Shown here in pieces: positions 1 to 8,255 of a DNA stretch of 64,000 bases. The DNA is taken from the NCBI RefSeq assembly GCF_028369295.1, contig NZ_JAQMYP010000053.1, forward strand, positions 1 to 64,000, given 5' to 3'. The number at the start of each line of letters is the position of its first letter. Positions within the stretch are counted from its first letter, which is position 1. This DNA is from Streptomyces sp. HD. GTDB lineage: Bacteria; Actinomycetota; Actinomycetes; Streptomycetales; Streptomycetaceae. Below the pieces are notes generated by a model. It was not told the DNA's origin. It saw only the letters and a list, made by a program, of their open reading frames with translations, and did no database searches. A program made the translations under genes and the position numbers.

Positions 1-1615
1 GGGGATTGGTGGGGGCGGGCGTGGGTGCGGGTGCGTGGGTGGGGGGAGCCTGGTGCGGTGGCTGGGGCTGCTGGTCGGACTGCGGTGATCCGTCCGGAGC
101 CTGAGCCGGGGGTGCGGAAGGCGTGGGGGGCGTGGGGGGCGTCGAGGGTCCGGAGGCGGGCTGACCCATGGGCGCGCCCTGCCCCGCAGGCGCCGCACCG
201 GCCGTGCCGGGTGTGCCGGGTGTGCCGGGTGTGCCGGGTGTGCCGGGTGTGCCGGGTGTGCCGGGTGTGCCGGCCGCCGTACCGCCACCGGCCATGCCCG
301 CGGTGGGCGCTCCTCCCGCGGGCGCGCCCGAAGCCCGTACGGCGGCACGGGCCGCGGCGGGTCCGCCGCCCGGCGGTACGGGTGCGGCGGCTCCCCCATG
401 GGCGTCGGGGCCGGGCACGTATCCCATCGCGGGCATGCCACCGCCCGCCGAGAAGTTGACGCCCCGCTCCAGCCGGTCGATCCGGGCCAGCAGGGAGCGC
501 TCGTCCCCGTACGCCGCCGGGAGCAGCACGCGCGCGCAGATGAGTTCGAGCTGGAGGCGCGGGGAGGTGGCTCCGCGCATCTCGGTCAGCCCCTCGTTGA
601 CGAGGTCGGCGGCGCGGCTCAGTTCGGCCGCGCCGAAGGTGCCGGCCTGGGCCTGCATGCGCTCCAGGACGTCGGCGGGGGCGTCGATGAGCCCCTTGTC
701 GATGGCGTCCGGCACCGCGGCCAGGATCACCAGGTCCCGCAGCCGCTCCAGCAGGTCGGCGACGAACCGCCGGGGGTCGTTGCCTCCCTCGATGATCCGG
801 TCCACGACCTCGAAGGCGGCGGCCCCGTCACCGGTCGCGAAGGCCTCCACGACGGAGTCGAGCAGCGAGCCGTCGGTGTACCCGAGCAGGGAGGTGGCCA
901 TGGCATACGTCACACCTTCCTCCCGCGCCCCGGCGAGCAGCTGGTCCATGACGGACATGGAGTCACGCACGGACCCCGCACCCGCGCGCACGACCAGCGG
1001 CAGAACGCCCTCCTCGACGGGGATGTTCTCGCGTCCGCAGACGTCGCCGAGGTAGTCGCGCAGGGTGCCGGGCGGCACCAGCCGGAAGGGATAGTGGTGC
1101 GTCCGCGACCGGATGGTCCCGATGACCTTCTCGGGCTCGGTCGTGGCGAAGATGAACTTCAGATGCTCGGGCGGCTCCTCGACGACCTTCAGCAGCGCGT
1201 TGAAGCCGGCCGACGTGACCATGTGGGCCTCGTCGATGATGTAGATCTTGTAGCGGCTGCCGGCGGGCCCGAAGAAGGCCTTTTCGCGCAGCTCACGGGC
1301 GTCGTCCACACCACCGTGCGAAGCGGCGTCGATCTCGATGACGTCGATCGACCCCGGGCCGTTCCGAGCGAGGTCCTGGCACGACTGGCACTCCCCGCAC
1401 GGGGTCGGCGTGGGCCCCTGCTCGCAGTTCAGGCATCGCGCGAGAATCCGCGCACTGGTCGTCTTGCCGCATCCGCGCGGCCCGCTGAACAGGTACGCGT
1501 GATTGACCCGGTTGTTCCGCAGCGCCTGCTGCAGCGGGTCAGTTACATGCTCCTGCCCGATGACCTCGGCGAACGACTCCGGGCGATAGCGGCGGTACAG
1601 CGCAAGAGACGACAC
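1..1615 (-). CDS. dnaX: DNA polymerase III subunit gamma/tau, 3' end outside window
   Basis: Clamp-loader ATPase of the replicative polymerase. The minus strand from a GTG start reads VSSLALYRRYRPESFAE, then a Walker A (SGPRGCGKTTSARI), a four-cysteine zinc module (CLNCEQ, CGECQSC) and a Walker B/sensor stretch (YIIDEAHMV), in the order expected for DnaX. After the clamp-loader domains the protein enters a Pro/Ala/Gly-rich linker with seven Pro-Gly-Thr triplets (about 206-275). No stop occurs before the window edge, so the C-terminal tau part is outside. An ATG four bases upstream of the GTG is out of frame. SRP RNA and tRNA-Ser lie upstream, an order I recall from other Streptomyces. The assignment is secure; only the exact start is inferred. 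Confidence 0.95.
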   Translation of the reverse strand, partial: MSSLALYRRYRPESFAEVIGQEHVTDPLQQALRNNRVNHAYLFSGPRGCGKTTSARILARCLNCEQGPTPTPCGECQSCQDLARNGPGSIDVIEIDAASHGGVDDARELREKAFFGPAGSRYKIYIIDEAHMVTSAGFNALLKVVEEPPEHLKFIFATTEPEKVIGTIRSRTHHYPFRLVPPGTLRDYLGDVCGRENIPVEEGVLPLVVRAGAGSVRDSMSVMDQLLAGAREEGVTYAMATSLLGYTDGSLLDSVVEAFATGDGAAAFEVVDRIIEGGNDPRRFVADLLERLRDLVILAAVPDAIDKGLIDAPADVLERMQAQAGTFGAAELSRAADLVNEGLTEMRGATSPRLQLELICARVLLPAAYGDERSLLARIDRLERGVNFSAGGGMPAMGYVPGPDAHGGAAAPVPPGGGPAAARAAVRASGAPAGGAPTAGMAGGGTAAGTPGTPGTPGTPGTPGTPGTPGTAGAAPAGQGAPMGQPASGPSTPPTPPTPSAPPAQAPDGSPQSDQQPQPPHQAPPTHAPAPTPAPTNP

Positions 1616-1624
1616 GCATACGAG

Positions 1625-1630
1625 GTTATA
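1625..1630 (-). promoter_or_regulatory. Candidate -10 element of dnaX
   Basis: On the minus strand TATAAC ends nine bases before the dnaX GTG. A transcript starting six to eight bases downstream would have almost no 5' leader, and no Shine-Dalgarno sequence is visible. No convincing -35 box is seen at the usual spacing. Inference only. Confidence 0.4.
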
Positions 1631-1804
1631 GGCGCCCACTGACAACGCGGACCGCCTGGAGGCCGTGAGGGCCACCGGACGAAACCTGGCCGTGACGGGG
1701 GGCGGCCGGGTCGGGCTGGGCCCCGGCACCGGTCGGTGATCGGGTTGGCCTCCCGGCATCGTCCGGGCCGTCGGCGGCCTTGATGGAAACCCGGGGAACA
1801 CAAG

Positions 1805-1898
1805 ACCCCCCACGCACCCGCCAGAGCCGACCTACCCTTGCTGCCTTCCGGCCCTGGGGGAGTTCAGTCAGATAGCGCCGCGTGAGGGGCTGAGCCCC
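1805..1898 (-). ncRNA. ffs: Signal recognition particle RNA, small bacterial type
   Basis: The minus strand contains GGCCGGAAGGCAGCAAGG, the conserved apical loop region of bacterial 4.5S-type SRP RNA that binds Ffh. The flanks pair into one long hairpin: CCCCTCACGC on the 5' side with GCGTGGGGGG on the 3' side, joined through CTCCCCCAGGGCC and GGTAGGTCGG. Size (about 90-95 nt) and position between dnaX and a tRNA-Ser fit the known actinobacterial arrangement. Ends are estimated from the closing helix. Confidence 0.88.
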
Positions 1899-1967
1899 AG
1901 CCTACCTGATCGCCGGGGGCCCGAACGAGTTCGCTAGCACCCTCCAGCGTCATGTAATGTTTCCGGC

Positions 1968-2055
1968 GGAGGATTCGCCTAGAGGCCTAGGGCGCACGCT
2001 TGGAAAGCGTGTTGGGGGCAACCCCTCACGAGTTCGAATCTCGTATCCTCCGCCA
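1968..2055 (+). tRNA. tRNA-Ser (anticodon GGA), CCA encoded
   Basis: The acceptor stem GGAGGAT pairs with ATCCTCC, followed by G and an encoded CCA. The anticodon stem CACGC/GCGTG encloses loop TTGGAAA, with anticodon GGA at 2002-2004. A long variable arm (TTGGGGGCAACCCCT) marks a class II tRNA, and the T-arm carries GTTCGAATC. All parts are intact. Confidence 0.97.
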
Positions 2056-2074
2056 GTGCCTCACCGGGCACGAT

Positions 2075-2112
2075 GTCGAAGGGCCCCACCGTTCGCGGTG
2101 GGGCCCTTCGAC
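2075..2112 (+). terminator. Perfect 17-bp hairpin with TTCG tetraloop after tRNA-Ser
   Basis: A 17-base arm (2075-2091) is perfectly complementary to 2096-2112, closed by a TTCG tetraloop. It starts 20 bases after the tRNA. There is no clear T-run, which is common for terminators in this kind of genome. Confidence 0.8.
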
Positions 2113-2118
2113 GTTCTC

Positions 2119-2140
2119 GGTTGCAGTTTTGGTTGCAGTT
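2119..2140 (+). repeat. Direct repeat of GGTTGCAGTT next to tRNA-Ser
   Basis: Two copies of GGTTGCAGTT are separated by TT, directly after the tRNA terminator. On the minus strand this reads through as Asn-Cys-Asn-Gln-Asn-Cys-Asn. It could be the worn end of an integrated element, since tRNA 3' ends are common integration sites, but no integrase remains nearby. Confidence 0.4.
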
Positions 2141-2382
2141 ACGCGAACCGGACGGACAAACATCTCGGCGAACCCGGCCGGACGGGCGCGACCGAACGGG
2201 GCCGGCGAAGCCCGGGCCGATCATGGACTGTCCGGCAGAAGGCTGTGATGTCCCTGCCGATCGGAGGGTGCTACCCCGCCGTGTGGCTGGAGCTGCCGCT
2301 CGTCGGGCCGCCGGGGCTCTGCATGGCTTTAGGGTCGAGTCGGCATGGGCCTTACGGCATGAACGAAGGTGAGGCGGAGCGC

Positions 2383-3054
2383 GTGATCCGGGTAGTGGTG
2401 GTGGACGACGAGGCGCTGGTCCGCTCGGGCTTCGAACTCATTCTGGGCGCCTCGGAGGACATCGAGGTCGTCGCGACCGCGAGAGGCGGCGACGCCGTCG
2501 AGACCGTCCGCCGGGAGCGGCCCGACGTGGTGCTGCTGGACATCCGAATGCCGGACGTCGACGGGCTCACCGTCCTGCGCGAGCTGCGGACGATGCCCAA
2601 CCCGCCGGCGGTGGCGATGCTGACCACGTTCGACGCCGACGAGTACATCCTGACCGCGCTGCACTCCGGCGCGGCCGGGTTCCTGCTCAAGGACACCGAA
2701 CCGGACCAGCTCGCCCAGCTCGTGCGCACCCTGGCCGCGGGCGGCGTGGTGCTCTCCCCCAAGGCATCCCGGACCCTGCTGCACGGCCACCCCGGCATCG
2801 AGGCGGCAGTCGACGAGGAGGCGGCCCGCGTCGGGCTGCTCACCGCCCGCGAGCGTGACGTGCTCGTCCTGGTGGCGGAGGGCCTGTCGAACGCCGACGT
2901 CGGGGCCCGCATCCACCTGGGTGCCGGCACGGTCAAGGACCACGTCAGCGCCATCCTGACCAAACTGCGGGTGACCAGCCGGGTGCAGGCCGCGCTACTG
3001 GCGCAGCGGGCCGGGCTGCTCGACGAAGGCCCGCGGTCGAGGGCCGGGCGATGA
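2383..3054 (+). CDS. NarL/LuxR-family response regulator
   Basis: Cytoplasmic DNA-binding regulator. The N-terminal receiver reads VIRVVVVDDEALVRSGF, with acidic residues near 8-9, the phospho-acceptor Asp in VVLLDIRMPDVDG (about residue 53) and the conserved Lys in FLLKDTEP. The C-terminus is a LuxR-type helix-turn-helix (LTARERDVLVLVAEGLSNADV, then GTVKDHVSAILTKL). The GTG is chosen because the receiver fold starts there and a purine-rich stretch (GAAGGTGAGGCGGAG) precedes it; an in-frame ATG at 2359 would add eight residues. It overlaps the following kinase gene by four bases, so the pair is translationally coupled. The target is unknown. Confidence 0.93.
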   Translation: MIRVVVVDDEALVRSGFELILGASEDIEVVATARGGDAVETVRRERPDVVLLDIRMPDVDGLTVLRELRTMPNPPAVAMLTTFDADEYILTALHSGAAGFLLKDTEPDQLAQLVRTLAAGGVVLSPKASRTLLHGHPGIEAAVDEEAARVGLLTARERDVLVLVAEGLSNADVGARIHLGAGTVKDHVSAILTKLRVTSRVQAALLAQRAGLLDEGPRSRAGR

Positions 3055-4169
3055 ATCGCGCCCGTGCCCTGTGGGAGCGGGTGCCCGCGCCGGTCGTCGA
3101 CCTCGTCCTGGTGGCGGCAGCGGCCGTGGACGTGTGGTTGAACCTGTGGGACGACACACGCCTCGGTGTCGCGCTGGCCACGCTCGGCTGCGCCGCGTTG
3201 GCCTTCCGGCGCCGGTTCCCGCTCGGCGTGTTCCTGCTCACCCTGCCCATCGCGCTGACGCAGCCCGTCGCCGTCGCTCCGCTCGCGGCGCTGTTCACGC
3301 TGGCCGAACGCTCCCGCAACCGCCCTCTCCTCGCGGGGTGCGTCGCCCTGACCGCCGTCGCGAACAGCACTCCGTGGCCCCTGGCCAGCCTCACCGAGGT
3401 CGGCCGGACCATGACGCTGGTCACTTTCGTGTACAGCCTGGCGACCGCCGCCGCACCGGTCCTCATTGCACAACTTCTCCAGACGCATCGGGACTTGGCT
3501 CAGCGGCTTGTCGAGATCGAGGAGGCCAGGGAACACGAGCGGGCACTGCACGCCCAGGCCGTGCTCGCCCGCGAACGCACCCAACTGGCCCGCGAGATGC
3601 ACGATGTGGTCTCCCACCAGGTCAGCCTGATCGCCGTACGGGCCGGAGCCCTGCAGGTCGCCACCAAGGACGCGGACGCCAAGGAGGCTGCCCGCACGAT
3701 CCGTTCGCTGAGCGTGACCACGCTCGACGAACTGCGCACCATGGTCACGCTGCTGCGCGCCTCCGGCGGCCACACCACCGAGCTGACGCCTCAGCCCACC
3801 CTGGCCGACCTGCGAAAACTGGTGGAATCAAGCGGTACTCACGTGGAGTTGTCAGGTGAGCTGCCGCCCGCCGTGGGCACACCGGCCCAACGGGCCTTCT
3901 ACCGTACGGTCCAGGAGGCGCTGACCAACGTCCGCAAGCACGCCCCCGGCGCCACCGCTTGCGTGGAGCTGTGGCAGGACGGCGACGACGTCGGGGTGAC
4001 CGTCACCAACACCCCGCCCACGCGTCCCTCCCTCTCCCTGCCCGGTTCGCAGCAAGGATTGGTCGGTCTGCGGGAACGGGCCGAGATCCTGCACGGCACC
4101 CTGGAGTCGGGCCCGACCGCGGAGGGCGGCTACCGGGTACGGCTGCGGATTCCCCTCAGCGCGGACTGA
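3051..4169 (+). CDS. Sensor histidine kinase, HisKA_3 type
   Basis: Membrane sensor kinase partnered with the preceding regulator (ATGA overlap). The N-terminal ~140 residues hold four to five hydrophobic helices with little extracellular sequence, so the stimulus is probably sensed in or at the membrane. The dimerisation helix carries the phospho-accepting His in LAREMHDVVSHQVSLI (about His184), typical of the NarX/DesK group. The ATPase domain shows an N-box (QEALTNVRKHAPG) and a glycine box (GLVGLRERAEILHG). At 372 residues it is of normal length and complete. The nearest downstream sequence is a decayed gene and a small unknown, so the regulated target is not evident. Confidence 0.93.
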   Translation: MNRARALWERVPAPVVDLVLVAAAAVDVWLNLWDDTRLGVALATLGCAALAFRRRFPLGVFLLTLPIALTQPVAVAPLAALFTLAERSRNRPLLAGCVALTAVANSTPWPLASLTEVGRTMTLVTFVYSLATAAAPVLIAQLLQTHRDLAQRLVEIEEAREHERALHAQAVLARERTQLAREMHDVVSHQVSLIAVRAGALQVATKDADAKEAARTIRSLSVTTLDELRTMVTLLRASGGHTTELTPQPTLADLRKLVESSGTHVELSGELPPAVGTPAQRAFYRTVQEALTNVRKHAPGATACVELWQDGDDVGVTVTNTPPTRPSLSLPGSQQGLVGLRERAEILHGTLESGPTAEGGYRVRLRIPLSAD

Positions 4170-4398
4170 CCGACCCCTCATGCTGTTCGGTCGTACCCTT
4201 CCCGGCGGCCCCTTCATGAGGGTGCTGCGTCCTCGGCCATGGGCGAGGGCCGAGGGGACACCAGGATCACGGTGTCCGTCGTCGGGGCGGATGCGGTGTT
4301 CACAAGATTCCTTTCTTCTGCGGTCTGCCGGGCTCTTCTGCGGTCTGCCCGGCGCTGCTTCAGCGGTCCGGCACACCAGGGCGTGAGCAGGTGTCGGC

Positions 4399-4614
4399 TC
4401 AGTGGCCGAATACGGCTGTCCTCGCGGCGACGGCGTGCACCAACGCTTCGGAGACCTCAGGACGCACGACGAACAGGACGAAGGCGCCCGCCGCCAGCGT
4501 CAGGCCGAGGAACTCCAGGAACTCGCCCCTGCCAGGGACGGCGTCACGGCCCGGTACGCCGGCCGATGATCCGAGGAAGTCCTCGGTCTCCTTGTGTCGT
4601 GCACGGTGGGTCAT
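4399..4614 (-). CDS. Small putative membrane protein, doubtful
   Basis: A 71-residue frame starting MTHRARHKETEDFLG holds one hydrophobic stretch (FLEFLGLTLAAGAFVLFVV) that could span the membrane. The GGAGG upstream of the ATG is only one base away, too close for a normal ribosome binding site, so the start is unsure. It is convergent to the histidine kinase gene. I do not recognise a family. It may be real because of the clean membrane helix, but the evidence is thin. Confidence 0.3.
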   Translation of the reverse strand: MTHRARHKETEDFLGSSAGVPGRDAVPGRGEFLEFLGLTLAAGAFVLFVVRPEVSEALVHAVAARTAVFGH

Positions 4615-4701
4615 GCCTCCAGCCTGGAAGCCCGGCTGCCTCGCCCCCACCCGGCAACTGTCGGGTCCACCCCCGCCGGTCGGCGGGGGCGTCACCGGAG
4701 C

Positions 4702-4953
4702 CTGCCGGATGGTCCCTACCAGGACGTCATCGCCGGCGACCTGCCCACCGAGACCATCGACGTCCTCGCCGTCACCCGTGCTCGGGCAGGATCCGCAGCT
4801 CAGGCTCGCCCTCGTGCTCGGGCGCAGGAGTTCATGGCCGAGCGCGCCGGGTCGAACACCGTGCGCGTGGAGGCGGCCCACGCCGTGTCCATCTCGCAGC
4901 CCGACGCGGTGGCCGACCCGATCACCGAGGCGGTCAAGCCACCCGCTGACCCT
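4702..4953 (+). pseudogene. Remnant of an alpha/beta-hydrolase C-terminus
   Basis: Read in the frame containing GAT at 4707, the translation has two recognisable pieces: DGPYQDVIAGDLPTETIDVL, then EFMAERAGSNTVRVEAAHAV followed by SISQPDAVADPITEAV. The second matches the end of many actinobacterial alpha/beta-hydrolases, where a His (here AAHAVSISQP) completes the catalytic triad. The segment between them is replaced by low-complexity Arg/Ala sequence, and no start codon, catalytic Ser or N-terminal half is present. I read it as the leftover of a deletion. Family membership is inferred from motif memory. Confidence 0.6.
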
Positions 4954-5168
4954 CCCTCCCGCGACTTCCAGGGCGGCCAGGCCGCGGTGACGTGGTCCCG
5001 CCGAAGGCACCCACCGCTTTTCGTGATCATGTCACCAGCCTGTGACAGCGTCGTCCTGGAACGAAGGCGTCGGGATCCCCTCGGGTCGCGGTCCCCTCAT
5101 AGTGATCGAGCAGCACCGGGGAGCCGAAACCGCTTCGGCCTCAACCGACCGATCACCAGGGGGATTTC
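4954..5168. other. Intergenic, promoter of the DUF4232 lipoprotein
   Basis: No gene is seen. The stretch ends with AGGGGGATTTC directly before the ATG of the next gene, a good ribosome binding site. GGAACG at 5058 resembles a SigE-type -35, but no matching -10 was found. Confidence 0.4.
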
Positions 5169-5870
5169 ATGTCCGGCAACCGTCGTAGCCGTCGCAAGGC
5201 CTTCCTCGTCTCCGCAGTCATCGTGGGCGGCGCCATGCTGATGAGCGCGTGCCAGGGCACGGACGAGCCCACGGACAAGGGCACGGCCGCAGGCGACTCG
5301 CAGGGTTCCGCGTCCGCCACTCCGGCCGGAGGCGCCGGCACCTCGTCCGGCTCGTCGTCCGGGAAGGGGGGCGGAAAGGGCAGTGGAGAGGGCTCCGGTG
5401 CGGCCGGCAAGGGGACCGAGGACGGGGGCGGCTCCGGGGTCGACACCGGGAACGGGCAGCGGGAGGCCGTTGGGCAGGTCTGTGGTGCCAACGACATTTC
5501 CTGGAGCACCAAGTCCATGACGCAGGGCGGGGGATACATCCTCGTCATTGCCAAGGCCAAAGCGGGGATCACCTGTTACCTGCCCGCCGCTCTGCCGACC
5601 GTGGCGTTCGGGTCCGACGGCACTCAGGCGGGTCCTGCCGAGCAGGCCGTCGGTGAGCAGGTCAAGCTGAGTGGGGGCACCACCGCCTACGCCGGGGTGA
5701 ATCCGAAGACCACCAAGGAAGATGGCGGCAAGGAGCTCGACAGCATCATCGTCGGTGTCGGTGACAACGACCCCGACCCGGTTTCCCTGCCGGTCGGCAC
5801 CATCACGGTCGAGGACCCGATCGTCACCAACTGGCACACCGTCGCGACGGATGCCGTTCCCCTCGGCTGA
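5169..5870 (+). CDS. DUF4232-type secreted lipoprotein
   Basis: A 233-residue exported protein. The N-terminus has a basic start (MSGNRRSRRKAF), a hydrophobic core and a lipobox ending in MLMSAC, so it should be lipid-anchored on the outer face of the membrane. A Gly/Ser/Thr-rich linker (to about residue 95) leads into a compact domain with CGANDISWSTKSM and a second Cys in GITCYLPAALPTV, typical of DUF4232. The function of that domain is not established. It has its own ribosome binding site and a shared bidirectional terminator with the convergent nuclease gene. Confidence 0.88.
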   Translation: MSGNRRSRRKAFLVSAVIVGGAMLMSACQGTDEPTDKGTAAGDSQGSASATPAGGAGTSSGSSSGKGGGKGSGEGSGAAGKGTEDGGGSGVDTGNGQREAVGQVCGANDISWSTKSMTQGGGYILVIAKAKAGITCYLPAALPTVAFGSDGTQAGPAEQAVGEQVKLSGGTTAYAGVNPKTTKEDGGKELDSIIVGVGDNDPDPVSLPVGTITVEDPIVTNWHTVATDAVPLG

Positions 5871-5890
5871 AGGTTGCGAGCAGTGAAACC

Positions 5891-5921
5891 GTGGCCCCGC
5901 CTCTCGGTAGAGCGGGGCCAC
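5891..5921. terminator. Bidirectional hairpin between convergent genes
   Basis: GTGGCCCCGC pairs perfectly with GCGGGGCCAC across an 11-base loop. It lies in the 56-base gap between the convergent lipoprotein and nuclease genes and can serve both. Confidence 0.75.
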
Positions 5922-5926
5922 ACCCG

Positions 5927-6601
5927 TCACGGCGCTGGTTCGTACGTCACCGTCGTGCCGGCACACGCCTCCGCGAGCTGGGTGAGGGTTTCCCGTTCGG
6001 AGGCGTCCGCCGTGAGGCCCCAGCGGAGTTTCGTCGCCGTCCACTCGGAGATGTAGCGGCACATGACGCCCGACGCCGACGGCAGCCACTCGGCGGGGTC
6101 CTGGTCGGACTTGCTGCGGTTCGACGCCGCGGAGACCGCGATGAGGGACGTCACGGCGTCGAGGTCGTTGGCGTACGACTCGCGTCGGGTCGCCGTCCAC
6201 TGGGAGGCGCCGGAGTCCCAGGCCTCGGCCAGCGGGACCATGTGGTCGACGTCCAGGGCGGAGGCGGAGGTGACCCATCTGGCGTCGTAGTACGACCACC
6301 AGCGGCCTCCGGAGAGCTTGCAGCCGGGGAGGATCTGCGGGAGGTCGACCGCTTCGTCGAGGAGCACCTCGGCCCGGGTGTTGCAGCCGTCGGTGGGGCG
6401 CCGGCCCGCGTTCCAGTGCTTGAAGCTCGTGCGCTGGTAGCCGGCCCGGGCCTCCGCGGCGAGCGGGAGGGCCTGGACCGCGGCCGTCAGCGGGAGGGTG
6501 TACGCGGCGGCACGGTCTTGGGCGCTGGCCGGTGTGGGTGCCGTGAGCGGCACGACCAGGAGGGCGGCCGCGAGGGCGGCTCGTCTGAGGTTCTTGATCA
6601 C
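5927..6601 (-). CDS. Secreted HNH-family nuclease (DUF1524-like)
   Basis: A 224-residue exported protein. Residues 1-28 form a Sec signal peptide ending PTPASAQ. The body has the signature of the secreted actinobacterial HNH group: RWVTSASALDVDHMVPLAEA, where the DxDH gives the catalytic His and a metal ligand, and SNRSKSDQDPAEWLP, which carries the last metal-binding residues. Four cysteines could form disulfides outside the cell. Likely role is extracellular DNA breakdown; the substrate is inferred from the family. It stands alone, ending at the bidirectional hairpin. Confidence 0.88.
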   Translation of the reverse strand: MIKNLRRAALAAALLVVPLTAPTPASAQDRAAAYTLPLTAAVQALPLAAEARAGYQRTSFKHWNAGRRPTDGCNTRAEVLLDEAVDLPQILPGCKLSGGRWWSYYDARWVTSASALDVDHMVPLAEAWDSGASQWTATRRESYANDLDAVTSLIAVSAASNRSKSDQDPAEWLPSASGVMCRYISEWTATKLRWGLTADASERETLTQLAEACAGTTVTYEPAP

Positions 6602-6725
6602 GCATCGCAGGGTTGACCGCGCATACCTCGTTCGAGCGAATCGACTCGAACTAGCGAGCCAAATGGACGCCTTGGTTCACCGGACAGGTGCGCTATTGAT
6701 CACCCGATAGAGGTCTCGCAACAAA

Positions 6726-6753
6726 GGGCCCCGACCGGTTTCGGTCGGGGCCC
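6726..6753 (-). terminator. Terminator of the PAP2 gene
   Basis: A 12-bp stem (GGGCCCCGACCG / CGGTCGGGGCCC) with a four-base loop is followed on the minus strand by TTTGTTG. It lies three bases past the stop of the PAP2 gene. Confidence 0.85.
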
Positions 6754-6756
6754 TGC

Positions 6757-8121
6757 TCAGACGGCCAACTCGGGTTGCGGTTCCTGTTCGCGGACCGCGG
6801 TCGCCTTCGGTTCCCACTGCTTTGCGGTGCGCATGTAGGCGACGATCACTGACGCCATCGCCAGGACGAGGAGCGGGCCGGACACCCACGGGTACTTCGC
6901 CATCTCCAGCGGCAGGAAGCGGTAGGACAGCAAGAGCGCGGCGAAGATCGTCGCGCCGTATGCGACCAGCTTGGTTCCCTTGTGGTCCCAGCCGTGCGCA
7001 TGGGTGCGCATCGCCGCTTCGACCGTCACGACGAACACCACGCCGGCCACGAGGTCCACGCCGTAGTGGTAGCCGAAGCCCAGCGTCGCGCCCAGCGTGG
7101 CCATCAGCCAGAACGTGCCTGCGAAGCGCACGATGCGGGGGCCCTTGCGGGAGTGGATGAAGATCGCGGTGGCCCAGGCCGTGTGGAGGCTGGGCATGCA
7201 GTTGCGCGGGGTGATCTCGTCGAACGGCATGTACTGCGGGGCCATCAGCTGGGGTGCCGTCTCCGGCCAGATGTCGGCCGTCGCCCACTGGGCGCCGTCG
7301 GGGCCGTAGGCGAAGATCGGGCCGACCACCGGGAAGAGCATGTAGATGCCCGGGCCTAGGAGGCCGATCATCAGGAAGGTGCGGACCAGGTGGTGGCTCG
7401 GGAAGCGGCGTTCGGTGGCGACGTTGCGCAGCTGGTAGAGCGAGATGATGACCGCGAACACGGCGAGTTGGACGTAGACGTAGTCGAGGACGTGGGCACC
7501 GACCGTGCCACTGGCCCTGACGAGTCGGCCCACCAGCCACGACGGCATGCCCAGGGCGTGGTCGGCCGTTGCCACGTACTGGTCCAGCACCATGGGGCGG
7601 GTCTTCGCCGTGATCAGCAGCCAGGCGTCGCCCGTCTTGCGGCCGGCGACCAGGAGGAGGGCCATCCCTACGCCCTTCAGCAGCAGGACGCGTTCTCTGC
7701 CGGTGCGGCGGGTGACGGCCATGACCGCACATCCGAGTACGACCCACAGCGCGCCGTTGCCGAAGGGGTGGCCCTCGGTCACCTTGATGTCGAGTGCCCA
7801 TCGCAGCACCAGGAAGGTGACGTCTATGCCTATCGCGGTGGCGGCCGCCATGGCTCGTTGACGCCAGGTGAGGACCACCATCATCAAGGCCATGCTGGCG
7901 TAGAGCAGGAAGCCGGACTTCGGAGGGAATATCACCTCTCGCGCTTGGGTGGTGATCGGCCCCGGCAGTCCGTAGCGACGTGCGGCGATCTCCAGGGCTA
8001 TGAGGAAACCGAGGGTCACCACCGCCGCCGCGGCCCACAGCATCGTCCGTGGTTGACGCCACGCGGTGGAAGCGGTTCTGCATCTTATTCGCGAAATCAA
8101 CCGCGATGCTCTAGATATCAA
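6757..8121 (-). CDS. PAP2-superfamily membrane phosphatase, AUR1-like
   Basis: An integral membrane protein of 454 residues with about ten hydrophobic helices. The PAP2 active site is in two pieces: CMPSLHTAWATAIF (catalytic His in PSLH) and GYHYGVDLVAG (second His and Asp). The two lie close together near residues 305-345, as in the inositolphosphotransferase/AUR1-like branch. It probably removes or transfers phosphate on an isoprenoid or lipid head group at the outer membrane face; the substrate cannot be read from sequence. The C-terminal ~20 residues are charged and cytosolic. The first 25 residues are Arg-rich, so a start a little further in is possible. It is monocistronic with a strong terminator. 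Confidence 0.85.
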   Translation of the reverse strand: MISRASRLISRIRCRTASTAWRQPRTMLWAAAAVVTLGFLIALEIAARRYGLPGPITTQAREVIFPPKSGFLLYASMALMMVVLTWRQRAMAAATAIGIDVTFLVLRWALDIKVTEGHPFGNGALWVVLGCAVMAVTRRTGRERVLLLKGVGMALLLVAGRKTGDAWLLITAKTRPMVLDQYVATADHALGMPSWLVGRLVRASGTVGAHVLDYVYVQLAVFAVIISLYQLRNVATERRFPSHHLVRTFLMIGLLGPGIYMLFPVVGPIFAYGPDGAQWATADIWPETAPQLMAPQYMPFDEITPRNCMPSLHTAWATAIFIHSRKGPRIVRFAGTFWLMATLGATLGFGYHYGVDLVAGVVFVVTVEAAMRTHAHGWDHKGTKLVAYGATIFAALLLSYRFLPLEMAKYPWVSGPLLVLAMASVIVAYMRTAKQWEPKATAVREQEPQPELAV

Positions 8122-8255
8122 CTATCTGGCCGATTTGTAGGTGTTATGGACTTTGTCCCGGGAAGCAGGATTTTCGCTGATCGTTAATCTGTTCGACCGG
8201 TTATGTTAGCGGAGCGATACGCGCGGTTCGGGCCGGTCGGGGATGGCGAGGGGCT

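Noticed and set aside
206..275. CRISPR-like short repeats
   Set aside because: A 9-bp tandem coding repeat inside dnaX with no spacers.
1957..2382. Extended N-terminus of the response regulator reaching back through the tRNA
   Set aside because: It would translate tRNA-Ser and its terminator. The receiver fold begins at the GTG 2383.
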